Part shown: positions 53,561 to 61,517 of the stretch, piece by piece
How positions within the stretch are numbered: position 1 is the stretch's first letter
Layout of the letters: each line of letters opens with the position of its first letter
DNA from: Bradyrhizobium erythrophlei
Lineage (GTDB): Bacteria; Pseudomonadota; Alphaproteobacteria; Rhizobiales; Xanthobacteraceae
Assembly: GCF_900129505.1 (NCBI RefSeq)
Contig: NZ_LT670818.1
Location: forward strand, 4,435,001-4,499,000
Reading direction: 5' to 3'
DNA: 64,000 bases
Translations under genes and position numbers: made by a program
The notes under the pieces: generated by a model
What the model was told of the DNA's origin: nothing
What the model saw: the letters and a program-made list of their open reading frames with translations, nothing else
The model's database searches: none

Positions 53561-54670
53561 TCAGGATTTTCCTTTCAGAAAGCCGATCCGTCCGTATAGC
53601 GCGTCGCTCGCCAGCACGAACACGAAGATGATCCCCTGCAGCACCTGCACCGAGGCGTCGGGCAAGCCGAGCCTGCGCTGCAATAGCCCGCCGCTGGCGC
53701 TGATGCCGCCGAGCAGGATGGCGACGGGAATGACGGCCAGCGGATTTTGCCGCGCCAGGAAGGCGACGAGGATGCCGGTGAACCCGTAACCGGCGGCGAG
53801 GTTGGCATTGGTGCGGCCTTGCACCGCGGCGACCTCGACCATGCCGGCGAGGCCGGCCGAGGCGCCGGCCAGGAAGCAGATGGTCAGTATCAGCCTGCCG
53901 ACACCCAGGCCCACGATCTTGGCGGCGCGAATGTTGCCGCCGGCAACGCGCGCGGCGAAACCGAACACGGTGTGATAGATCAGGATATAGGCGGCGACGG
54001 CGGCGACAATGCCGAACACCAGTCCCCAATGCACGTCAGTGCCGGGGATCGAACCGATCATGTTGGCTGCGCCGATCTCGCGGGTCGAGGGCTTGTTGAG
54101 GCTGGCGGGGTCGCGCATCGCGCCCTCGACCAGATGATTGAGGATCGCCAGCGCGATGTAGACCAGCAGCAGGCTCGAGATCGTTTCATTGACGCCGCGG
54201 TACTGACGAAGCGCGCCGGCGAGCATGATCCACAGTCCGCCGCCGATCATGCCGGCGATGACCATGGCAAGCTGCACCACCAGCGGCGGCGCCCCCTGCA
54301 CCAATAGTGCGGCACTGGTGGCCGAGAGCGCGCCGATCAGAAGCGCGCCTTCGCCGCCGATGATGACCATGCCGAGCTGCGCGGGCAGCGCCGTGCACAG
54401 CGCGGTCAGGATCAGGGGTGCTGCGCGGGTCAGCGTGTTCTGCCAGGAGAACCAGGTGCCGAACGCGCCCTGATACATGTAGAAATAGAGATCGAGCGGG
54501 TTCTTGCCGAATAGCGCCACGAATACGCCGAACACCCCGAGCGCGCCGACCAGCGCCGCGCCCGGAATGAGGATGTATTCGATGGTCCCGCCGTAGCGCT
54601 GCAGGAATCCGGGATCTGCGGCCGGAGAAATTGCAGCGGTTTCGACGGGATCCGCGACTTCTGATGTCAC
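53561..54670 (-). CDS. BMP-type ABC transporter permease (set 2, first)
   Basis: The protein has 369 residues starting at GTG 54670, which overlaps the stop codon of the binding-protein gene (GTGA). A longer frame runs upstream through that gene but is a wrong-frame extension. Motifs: NTLTRAAPLILTALCTALPAQLGMVIIGGEGALLIGALSATS and RTNANLAAGYGFTGILVAFLARQNPLAVIPVAILLGGISASGG. It forms the inner-membrane channel with the second permease. Confidence 0.92.
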   Translation of the reverse strand: MTSEVADPVETAAISPAADPGFLQRYGGTIEYILIPGAALVGALGVFGVFVALFGKNPLDLYFYMYQGAFGTWFSWQNTLTRAAPLILTALCTALPAQLGMVIIGGEGALLIGALSATSAALLVQGAPPLVVQLAMVIAGMIGGGLWIMLAGALRQYRGVNETISSLLLVYIALAILNHLVEGAMRDPASLNKPSTREIGAANMIGSIPGTDVHWGLVFGIVAAVAAYILIYHTVFGFAARVAGGNIRAAKIVGLGVGRLILTICFLAGASAGLAGMVEVAAVQGRTNANLAAGYGFTGILVAFLARQNPLAVIPVAILLGGISASGGLLQRRLGLPDASVQVLQGIIFVFVLASDALYGRIGFLKGKS

Positions 54671-55776
54671 GAAGTCGCTCCGATCACGCCTTCCACCAGA
54701 TAATCTATCTTTTCGAGTTCGGGATCCTTCTGGCCGCGGTCGGTTCCGGCCGCGATCACTGTCTTGCCCTTGTTGTCCAGGATCGGGCCCTTGAAGATCA
54801 CGTAATCGCCGGCCGTGAGTTTGGCCTTGATGTCGTCGGCATGCTTGCGCGCTTCCGCCGAGACCGCTTCGCCGTAGGGCGAGACCTTGACGATCTCTTC
54901 CTTGAGACCGCCGCGGTAGAAATTCGGGATTTCCTGACCTGAGGCGATCATCTTGACGAATTTCGGATACAGCGCTTCCCAGTTCCACTCGGCGCCGGTC
55001 AGGTAAGCTTTCGGCGCCAAGGGCGACTGGTTGACGTGATAGCCGCACACCATGGCGCCGCGGCGCGCCGCGTTTTCGACCATGGTCTTGGGTCCGTCGA
55101 CGTGGCAGGTCAGGACGTCGACGCCCTGATCGATCAGGCTGTTGGTCGCCTCGGCTTCCTTGACCGGCATCGACCAGTCGCCGGTGAAGATCACCTGCGT
55201 GGTCGCCTTCGGGTTGGCGAGCCGGGCACCGAGCGTGAAGGCGTTGATGTTGCGCAGCACCTGCGGGATCGGCTTGGCGGCGACGAAGCCGAGCTTGCCG
55301 GACTTGGTGGAATAGCCGGCGACGATGCCGGAGATGTACTGCGCCTCGTCGATGTAGCCGAAATAGCTGCCGGCGTTCTTCGGATCCTTCTCCGTCCACA
55401 GGCCGCCGCAATGCTCGAAGCGCAGCTTCGGATATTTGTTCGCCATCTTGATCATGTGCGGATTGTAGTATCCGAACGAGGTCGGAAAGAGCAGCGTCGC
55501 GCCGTCGAGACTGATCATCGACTCCATGGTCTTCTCGACCGCGTCGGTCTCCGGTACCTTTTCTTCCTCGACCACCTTGAGGCCGGGGATCTTCTTCAGT
55601 GCCGCGGCACCCTGCGCGTGGGCCTGGTTGTAGCCGTAGTCGTCGCGCGATCCGACATAGATGAAGCCGATCGTGGTGTCCGCGGCCAGGGCGGAACGGG
55701 CGCCGAGCGCGCTGCCGAGCGTCAGCGCCGCGCTGCCTTGCAAGAGATGCCGTCGTGAAATCCTGCCGAAATCCAT
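54667..55776 (-). CDS. BMP-family ABC transporter substrate-binding protein with Tat signal (set 2)
   Basis: The protein has 369 residues from the ATG at 55776 after AAGGGAGCAACCA. The leader MDFGRISRRHLLQGSAALTLGSALGARSALAAD has a twin-arginine motif (SRRHLLQ), in contrast to the Sec signal of set 1. The BMP fold follows: TTIGFIYVGSRDDYGYNQAHAQGAAALKKIPGLKVVEEEKVPETDAVEKTMESMISLDGATLLFPTSFGYY and GVDVLTCHVDGPKTMVENAARRGAMVCGYHVNQSPL. It is the first gene of the operon. Its ligand-site sequence differs from set 1, so the two systems probably take different compounds. Confidence 0.92.
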   Translation of the reverse strand: MDFGRISRRHLLQGSAALTLGSALGARSALAADTTIGFIYVGSRDDYGYNQAHAQGAAALKKIPGLKVVEEEKVPETDAVEKTMESMISLDGATLLFPTSFGYYNPHMIKMANKYPKLRFEHCGGLWTEKDPKNAGSYFGYIDEAQYISGIVAGYSTKSGKLGFVAAKPIPQVLRNINAFTLGARLANPKATTQVIFTGDWSMPVKEAEATNSLIDQGVDVLTCHVDGPKTMVENAARRGAMVCGYHVNQSPLAPKAYLTGAEWNWEALYPKFVKMIASGQEIPNFYRGGLKEEIVKVSPYGEAVSAEARKHADDIKAKLTAGDYVIFKGPILDNKGKTVIAAGTDRGQKDPELEKIDYLVEGVIGATS

Positions 55777-56195
55777 TGGTTGCTCCCTTTGGCGGACGGG
55801 CCGCCGCACATTTCGCGGCTTCGCCCGAAGCGGCGGAGCCCAAAGGGATTGTCGCAATCTTCATGCCAGAGCCCTTTTGATGAGCAATGGTCATCTAATG
55901 CGCTGAATTATCGGAAATATTTGTGCCTTCATTCGTCGGTTTAAAACTTGTGCAAAAGCCATATAGATTAAAATTTAGGCGATATTCCTTGATTGTATGC
56001 AATTGAGTTAAGCAGTCGTTACCGCCGAATGGCCCCTCACAACCGTCAAGCCCGGCGGCAAAACAGGCTTGTTTGCCGGCTGGCCAAGCAGGCTTAGGCT
56101 GTGATCTGCGACATGCTTGGGTGCTTCGCGCGTTCGCTGGCACCGAACTTGTATCGACCGTCCCTGGAATCGCGTGGCTTTGTCATTGGAAGAGC
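55777..56195. promoter_or_regulatory. Divergent control region of transporter set 2 and allantoate amidohydrolase
   Basis: This region is A/T-richer than its surroundings. At 55992-56003 it has ATTGTATGCAAT, symmetric at 10 of 12 positions, resembling GntR-family operators and the motif at 48315. It is placed to control both the leftward transporter operon and the rightward amidohydrolase gene. A GC-rich inverted segment (GCCGGCGGCAAAACAGGCTT... near 56060) shows no clear role. No gene is seen. Confidence 0.4.
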
Positions 56196-57473
56196 ATGAG
56201 TGAGATGAATGCGGAAAGCGCCGGCCTCCAACACTCTTCTCTTGGCGATGAGATCGTCGGCCGGATCAACGAGCTGGCGGCGATCTCCGAGACGCCGGAG
56301 CATCTGACACGCATTTTTCTGACCAAAGAGCATCGCGTGGCGGCCGATCTGCTGCTGGACTGGATGCGGGCGGCAGGAATGCGCGCGCAACTCGATGCCA
56401 TCGGCAATGTCTGCGGCCGCTATGAAGGCGAGCGGCCGGGTTTGCCGTGCCTGATGCTGGGGTCGCATTACGACACCGTCCGCGACGCCGGCAAATGGGA
56501 CGGTCCGCTCGGGCTGATCACGGCGATTTCCTGCGTCGCCGATTTGAACAAGCGCGGGCGGCGATTGCCGTTCGCGGTCGAGGTGACCGGCTTCGCCGAC
56601 GAGGAAGGCGTGCGCTTTGCCTCCACGCTATTGGGCAGCCGCGCGGTTGCCGGCACCTTCGTGGAGAGCGTGCTCGGCGCAAAAGACAGCAACGGGATTT
56701 CGATGCGCGACGCGCTCGTTCAATTCGGGCTCGATCCCGACCATATCGGCGCGGCGGCGAGGGCGCCCAGCGAATTGCTGGCCTATGTCGAACTCCACAT
56801 CGAGCAGGGGCCCGTGCTGGAAGGCCTCAAGCTGCCGGTCGGGGTGGTGTCCGCGATCGCGGGCGCCACGCGCCTTGCGGCAAGCCTCACCGGCATGGCC
56901 GGGCATGCCGGCACCGTACCGATGCCGCTGCGGCGCGATGCGCTGACGGGCGCGGCCGAATGCATTGTCGAGATCGAGGAATTCTGCCGCACCGACGAGG
57001 ACGGGCTGGTCGGCACCGTCGGCTACATCCATGCGATGCCAGGTGCTACCAACGTCATTCCCGGGCAGGTGGCGTTCACCATCGATATCCGCGCGCCGAC
57101 GGATGCGCATCGCAAGCTTGCGGTGGCCGATATCGTCCGCAGGATCGAAAATATCGCAAGACGGCGCAAGCTGACACTGCAGCTGGACGTCACCCACGAG
57201 AACCGCACCGTGCCCTGTGCGCCGTGGCTCAAGCGCCAGGTCGCCGCCGCCGCAGCCGCCGAGGGCTTTCGCGTGTTCGAACTGCCGAGCGGGGCAGGGC
57301 ATGACGGCATGGCGATGATCGACATCTCCGATGTCGCCATGGTGTTCGTGCGCTGCAAGGGCGGCATCAGCCATCATCCCGACGAGCATGTCGCGGTAGG
57401 CGACGCCGACGCCGGCGCGCGCGTGCTGTTGCGGCTGATCGAGAATTTTCACCCGAAGGGAGCGGCCGAATAA
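56196..57473 (+). CDS. allC: Allantoate amidohydrolase (M20 family)
   Basis: The protein has 425 residues from the ATG at 56196 after TTGGAAGAGC. M20 metal-site motifs: MLGSHYDTVRDAGKWDGPLG (first His and bridging Asp), EVTGFADEEGVRF (Glu pair), AYVELHIEQGPVLEGL (His) and GAGHDGMAM plus the final GGISHHPDEHV. The SHYDTV...GKWDG form is typical of allantoate amidohydrolase/ureidoglycolate-type members rather than N-carbamoylases. It hydrolyses allantoate to ureidoglycine, CO2 and ammonia, following PuuE. A beta-ureidopropionase function is the main alternative. Confidence 0.88.
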   Translation: MSEMNAESAGLQHSSLGDEIVGRINELAAISETPEHLTRIFLTKEHRVAADLLLDWMRAAGMRAQLDAIGNVCGRYEGERPGLPCLMLGSHYDTVRDAGKWDGPLGLITAISCVADLNKRGRRLPFAVEVTGFADEEGVRFASTLLGSRAVAGTFVESVLGAKDSNGISMRDALVQFGLDPDHIGAAARAPSELLAYVELHIEQGPVLEGLKLPVGVVSAIAGATRLAASLTGMAGHAGTVPMPLRRDALTGAAECIVEIEEFCRTDEDGLVGTVGYIHAMPGATNVIPGQVAFTIDIRAPTDAHRKLAVADIVRRIENIARRRKLTLQLDVTHENRTVPCAPWLKRQVAAAAAAEGFRVFELPSGAGHDGMAMIDISDVAMVFVRCKGGISHHPDEHVAVGDADAGARVLLRLIENFHPKGAAE

Positions 57474-57545
57474 CGGGTCGCGATTCACCTTGCGGAACTG
57501 TCCGTGAGACGCGATGAATGGCGTTCGCCGGGAGAAACTCATCCG

Positions 57546-58220
57546 ATGCTTGCAGGACCAGGAAGGGCGTTGCTGTTCGACATCGACGGCACGCTGGCCG
57601 ACACCGACGCGCTGCATGTGGAGGCGTTCAATCATGTCTTCGGCCCTCGCGGTCATGTCTTCGATCGCGCGCGCGCCGCGAAGGAGCTGATGGGTTTTTC
57701 CACGGCCTCGCTCGCCGAGAGGTTCCTGCCGGACGAAACGCTGGAGCGTCAGTCGGCCATCATGGCCGAGAAGGAGGCCCTGTTTCGCAAGCTCGTTTCG
57801 GGCAAGGTTCAGCCGATGCCGGGATTGATGACGCTGCTTGCATTCGCCGATCGCGCCGGTATTCCCATGGTCGCCGTGACCAATGCGCCACGCCTGAACG
57901 CCGAGCTGCTGATCTCCGGACTAGGGATCATGGATCGCTTCAAGGCCATTGTAATCGGCGACGAGCTTGCCCACGGCAAGCCGCATCCGCTGCCATACCT
58001 CGAAGGCCTTCGCGCGGTAAACGCCGACGCCGGATTGTCGGTGGCGTTTGAGGATTCCCGCTCCGGCATCGCGTCGGCGTCCGCTGCCGGCATTGCGACG
58101 GTGGGAATTCGGAGCAGCCTAAGCCATGCCGAACTGGCCGCAGCGGGTGCGCTCCTGACGGTCGCGTCCTTTGATGACCCCGAATTGATGAAATTGATAG
58201 CGGCGACGATGGGGTGGTGA
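57546..58220 (+). CDS. HAD-superfamily phosphatase
   Basis: The protein has 224 residues from the ATG at 57546 (a GTG at 57504 is in frame). HAD motif I is LLFDIDGTLADTDALHVEAFN, motif II VAVTNAPRLNAELL and motif III/IV IVIGDELAHGKPHPLPYLEGL...VAFEDSRSGIASASAAGIATVGI. It belongs to the beta-phosphoglucomutase/phosphoglycolate phosphatase-like subgroup; the substrate is unknown. It follows the amidohydrolase gene by about 70 bases and may be co-transcribed with it. Confidence 0.87.
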   Translation: MLAGPGRALLFDIDGTLADTDALHVEAFNHVFGPRGHVFDRARAAKELMGFSTASLAERFLPDETLERQSAIMAEKEALFRKLVSGKVQPMPGLMTLLAFADRAGIPMVAVTNAPRLNAELLISGLGIMDRFKAIVIGDELAHGKPHPLPYLEGLRAVNADAGLSVAFEDSRSGIASASAAGIATVGIRSSLSHAELAAAGALLTVASFDDPELMKLIAATMGW

Positions 58221-58392
58221 CGCAGCTCCCCCGGACGCTTCCGGTACGTCCCTTGATCTTGCGCGATGTCCGTGGTATCTGCGTCTCATGATTAGATCAG
58301 TGCGCATCGCCAACCGTAAACACATGTCCCGCCTTTGCTGGGCCGTGGAAGGAGTCGTGCGCTAGGAATTCGACGACGCGATCTTTTCACCA

Positions 58393-58421
58393 GGCCCCGC
58401 CGGCATCGGACGGGGCCTTTT
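58393..58421 (+). terminator. Rho-independent terminator
   Basis: GGCCCCG (58393-58399) pairs with CGGGGCC (58411-58417) around an 11-base loop and is followed by TTTTGTTT. It would stop rightward transcription from the amidohydrolase/HAD unit. Confidence 0.75.
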
Positions 58422-58463
58422 GTTTGGCCACGCTCCCTGCCGGCGCAACAGCAGGAGCATCCG

Positions 58464-58832
58464 ATGCCACCCCAACAGACGAACCTCACATCCGAGACCG
58501 GGCGCGATGCCGCAGGGCTCGGCCTCGACCTCTCCATCGCGTTGGTGAAAGACGCGATGGGCGAAGCTTTGGCCGCGGCGCGCCCCGATGGCTCCATCGT
58601 AGCGCCGAGAGACGCCTTGTCGGAAAAGGATACTGTTGGACCACCGGCCGCATCGACGCTGAGCGTCTTGAGCTTGCTACGCATTCCGCGCCATGTCCGG
58701 TTTCACTCCGATAGCTACCGAATAGCGGACATCGCTTGCCGGTCCGTTCCGTGCCATGAACAGACACGGCCCTTTGTTCGATCACCTCGTCAGCGCGGGC
58801 GAGCATTAGCTGTCGCGCCTGCACGAGACTAA
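58464..58832 (+). CDS. Possible small hypothetical protein
   Basis: An ATG at 58464 preceded by AGGAGCATCCG opens a 122-residue frame: MPPQQTNLTSETGRDAAGLGLDLSIALVKDAMGEALAAARPDGSIVAPRDALSEKDTVG. The first 60 residues look like a real helical protein. From about residue 75 the frame runs through sequence resembling the dispersed repeat (ATGTCCGGTTTCACTCC, AATAGCGGACATCGC), so the C-terminal part is probably not original. No family is recognised. It may be a truncated gene. Confidence 0.35.
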   Translation: MPPQQTNLTSETGRDAAGLGLDLSIALVKDAMGEALAAARPDGSIVAPRDALSEKDTVGPPAASTLSVLSLLRIPRHVRFHSDSYRIADIACRSVPCHEQTRPFVRSPRQRGRALAVAPARD

Positions 58833-58895
58833 GCATTCTTGGCTTCGTCGGTAACAATAAGCGTCAGATCGTGCTGCCGGATCGGCAGCAACTCA

Positions 58896-59354
58896 CTAAC
58901 TTCGATCTCTAGGACTGAAACCAGGAGCGCCGATCGCGGCGAGGTGCTTGATTGTCCGCCGCAGCACCTCGAACAGGACAGCAGTCGACCAACCGAACAT
59001 CAGGATGCCGTTCATCGCAGTCATCGGCCCTTTCAGCCGCCATTCCTGTACCGGCGTGATGTCACCGTAGCCAAGCGTGGTGTAATTGACGAAGGCAAAA
59101 TAGAGCAAATCGCTGCCGGCAGGCGCCGCGCCTACGATGCCGTACACCGATGCCCAGACGAAAACCTCGAGCATGTGCGCGACCATCAGGACAACCGCGG
59201 TCGCAACCATGACGGCCATCAGGTGCAGTTTCGGCCGCGCCGTGTGCCGCAAGCCCGCCGTGCGGGCGATGCCGATGGCGCCAACGGTCACCAAAGCATG
59301 GATCATGATGTTGATCACGCTGACGATGGAGCCGACCAGGAGTTGAAACGTCAT
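58896..59354 (-). CDS. Two-transmembrane ion channel (potassium channel family)
   Basis: The protein has 152 residues from the ATG at 59354 after AGGTGAG (a GTG start 4 codons earlier is possible). The selectivity filter is TTLGYGD in LLYFAFVNYTTLGYGDITPVQEWRLKGPMTAMNGILMFGWSTAVLFEVL, a PF07885 pore with flanking helices; two further hydrophobic helices precede it. There is no cytoplasmic ligand domain. It should be an inner-membrane K+-selective pore. The gene lies between the HAD region and a cation antiporter on the same strand, 250 bases apart. Confidence 0.87.
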   Translation of the reverse strand: MTFQLLVGSIVSVINIMIHALVTVGAIGIARTAGLRHTARPKLHLMAVMVATAVVLMVAHMLEVFVWASVYGIVGAAPAGSDLLYFAFVNYTTLGYGDITPVQEWRLKGPMTAMNGILMFGWSTAVLFEVLRRTIKHLAAIGAPGFSPRDRS

Positions 59355-59617
59355 CGCCCGTCTCACCTAAATGGAACCGCAAGATGCTAGCAGGCGCCCT
59401 TGCGGCCATGCAACGACTTCAGCGCTTTGGGGTAGACATGCCCGTTGCGGCTTTCTTCGTGGTCTCGCCCATGCTCTTCGTCTGGTCGGTCCGCGACCGC
59501 GTTTCTGATCTCGGCCCATGGTGCATTGGCGTGGCAGTTCGTGCGTTTCGCCACAATCGATTGAACGAGCAAACAGGACAGGGCTGACGGACGGCAAGGA
59601 AAAAGGAGGAGTCGGCT

Positions 59618-60718
59618 TCACCCCGTCCCCTGGCCCGCCGGCGGGACCACGTACAGCGTCAGCGCAAAGACCGCGTAGATAAAGATGAGCAGGGCGCCGA
59701 CAAACCAGGCCGAGCGCCCGCTGCTCGTAATGAAGCTCGCGGTCACGGTCGCAATCATCACCATAGTGACAGCGCCCGGCCAGAACTGCAGGCTCATCGG
59801 CGACGGTCCGACGACATAGCTGAGCAGCACGAGCGCGGGTGCGACGAACAGCGCGATCTGGGAGGCGCTGCCGAGCGCGATGCTGACACTCATGTCGAGG
59901 CGGTCCTTGCGCGCCGCAGAAAAGGCCACGGCAAACTCGGCGGCGGCGCCGACCAGTGAGACGATGATGAAGCCGACAAAGGCCGGGCTCATTCCGAAAG
60001 TTTCCGCCGCCTTCTGGACGGACTCCACAAAAATCTCACTCACCAGTGCAACCAGCACGGTGACGGCGACCAGTGTGCCGACCGCAAGGCCAATCGGCCA
60101 ATGTTCCTCGCTCTCGCCATGTTCGGCGCTCGCGAACAATTCCTTGTGGGTCTTGAGCGAGAACAGCAGGCCGAGCGCATAGGCGATGATGAGCAGGATG
60201 GCGAGACCGACGCTGAGCTTCCGCATAATGGCCTCGCCCTGCGCAAGATCCAGGTCGGCGACCGCGGACGGGGAGAGCAGAGCGACAGTGGCCATCAGCA
60301 GGAGACCGGAGTAGAGCCGCGCGCCGGCCCGGTTGTATTCCTGGACGTGATAGCGTAGGCCGCCGAGCAGCAGACAGGCGCCGAGCATGAACAGAGCGTT
60401 GGTGACAATCGCGCCGGCAATCGACGCTTTCACGAGCATGTACTGGCCAGCGTGCAACGCGGTGATCGCAATGATCAGTTCCGTCAGGTTTCCCAGCGTC
60501 GCATTGAGAAGGCCGCCGACAGCATCGCCGGTCTTGGCGGCAACCGCTTCGGTTGCGTGGCTGAGCAGGGCGGCCAACGGCACGATGGCGAGTACCGAAA
60601 GCACGAAGAGCAGCGTATGGGAATGCGGCGCAACCGTCTCCGCGATCAGCACAGCCGGCACGAAGATCAGCATCCAGAGCAGCGGGGTGTGCCGGATTTG
60701 CTTCAGGAAGAGTTTCAT
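59618..60718 (-). CDS. Calcium/cation:proton antiporter (CAX family, ChaA-like)
   Basis: The protein has 366 residues from the ATG at 60718 (MKLFLKQIRHTPLLWMLIFVPAVLIAE); an in-frame ATG at 60736 is the alternative but would leave almost no leader if transcription starts where the upstream FixK box predicts. The two CAX repeats are GDAVGGLLNATLGNLTELIIAITAL and FVGFIIVSLVGAAAEFAVAFSAARKDRLDMSVSIALGSASQIALFVAP, with the acidic transport residues. About 11 helices. It exchanges Ca2+ or other cations for protons across the inner membrane. A perfect FixK-type box lies 64-77 bases upstream. Confidence 0.9.
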   Translation of the reverse strand: MKLFLKQIRHTPLLWMLIFVPAVLIAETVAPHSHTLLFVLSVLAIVPLAALLSHATEAVAAKTGDAVGGLLNATLGNLTELIIAITALHAGQYMLVKASIAGAIVTNALFMLGACLLLGGLRYHVQEYNRAGARLYSGLLLMATVALLSPSAVADLDLAQGEAIMRKLSVGLAILLIIAYALGLLFSLKTHKELFASAEHGESEEHWPIGLAVGTLVAVTVLVALVSEIFVESVQKAAETFGMSPAFVGFIIVSLVGAAAEFAVAFSAARKDRLDMSVSIALGSASQIALFVAPALVLLSYVVGPSPMSLQFWPGAVTMVMIATVTASFITSSGRSAWFVGALLIFIYAVFALTLYVVPPAGQGTG

Positions 60719-60781
60719 GGCGGGCGCCGTCTCCATGGGGGATGCGATGGCGCAAAATCCGACCTCGCCGCGGTACCGGTA

Positions 60782-60795
60782 TTGATCTGGGTCAA
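60782..60795. promoter_or_regulatory. FixK/FNR-type box upstream of the antiporter gene
   Basis: The sequence is TTGATCTGGGTCAA, a perfect TTGA-N6-TCAA. Its centre (60788.5) lies about 41 bases from an expected start near 60747 with a -10-like GATTTT at 60758-60753 on the minus strand, giving a 29-base leader to the ATG at 60718. Confidence 0.7.
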
Positions 60796-61012
60796 CACAG
60801 ACCCCCCTGGCCGGGAAGGGGCTTGCAGCCGTTTTTTCGCCATCCCCACAGAAAATGTCGTCGCGAAGGCGGGTTGAGTTTACGCGCTAACGCGCCGTGG
60901 AGCTGCACAGACAGCAAACGCCTTGAACTGGCGGGGCTGAATTGCCAATCCCACTCCCACGCATCATCCATGACAAATTGTTTCATCAGGGGTGCAAATC
61001 GTCGGACGTCCG

Positions 61013-61115
61013 AGTTGGGTCAAAAGGCGAAATACTCGCTGCGAGTAGATGTTTTCCGCTTTGGCCCCCCAACGGACATCGCTCAATAGAGTCGGCATGT
61101 CCGTTTCGTGCCAAA
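61013..61115 (-). repeat. Dispersed intergenic repeat (copy D, most complete)
   Basis: Read on the minus strand, the blocks are CGGACATGCCGA, GCGATGTCCGTTGGGG, AAAGCGGAAAACATCT, AGCGAGTATTTCGCC, TTTTGACCC and CGGACGTCCG. The same order occurs at 2845-2904 plus 4820-4843 (split by the intron), at 10264-10327 and, in weaker form, at 9067-9130. The flanking 60837-61012 shows no gene. Confidence 0.65.
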
Positions 61116-61123
61116 CGCAGACA

Positions 61124-61472
61124 TTAGTCACGTCGTATTCGCGTGACATCGCGAGTAAGAAGCGCGGTCAGGATCAAGTGAAGGACCACCGCCGGCCACA
61201 GCAGGACGCCGGTCAAACCACGTGCGAAACCGAGGTAGGCAAGAAACACTGTGACCAACGCGCCGTAGGTCAACATCCCGACGAGCGGCGGACCTGGCCA
61301 GCAGGCGATCCCTAAGCCGATCAGGGCGATGCCGGCAACGCGCGCGACTGGTATTGCGACGCCCGTAAGCTGTTCACCCAGCAACAGCTGCACAACCAGC
61401 GACGGAGCAATCAGCAACGCCAATCCGGGTGGTGGCTTCGGCGACAGCGGCGAAAGTCAGCGTATTCTTCAT
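61124..61472 (-). pseudogene. Small membrane-protein gene broken by a one-base frameshift
   Basis: The minus strand starts MKNTLTFAAVAEATT from an ATG at 61472 with GGCGGAACG upstream. It then continues in another frame as LALLIAPSLVVQLLLGEQLTGVAIPVARVAGIALIGLGIACWPGPPLVGMLTYGALVTVFLAYLGFARGLTGVLLWPAVVLHLILTALL. Removing one G from the run at 61427-61429 would join them into a single protein of about 115 residues with four helices. It is either a recent pseudogene or a sequencing error in a G-run. The family is uncharacterised. It lies just downstream of the arylsulfatase gene. Confidence 0.7.
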
Positions 61473-61517
61473 CGTTCCGCCACTGCGTTGCGAGGCACCC
61501 GCCTACGATTGGGGCTG

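Noticed and set aside
52003..53631. Plus-strand open frame of 542 codons over the amidohydrolase and permease genes
   Set aside because: It spans two separate well-supported genes on the other strand and has shadow-type composition.
54671..55894. N-terminal extension of the set 2 permease frame upstream of 54670
   Set aside because: The upstream part is the binding-protein gene read in a wrong frame; the GTG at 54670 overlapping the preceding stop is the sensible start.
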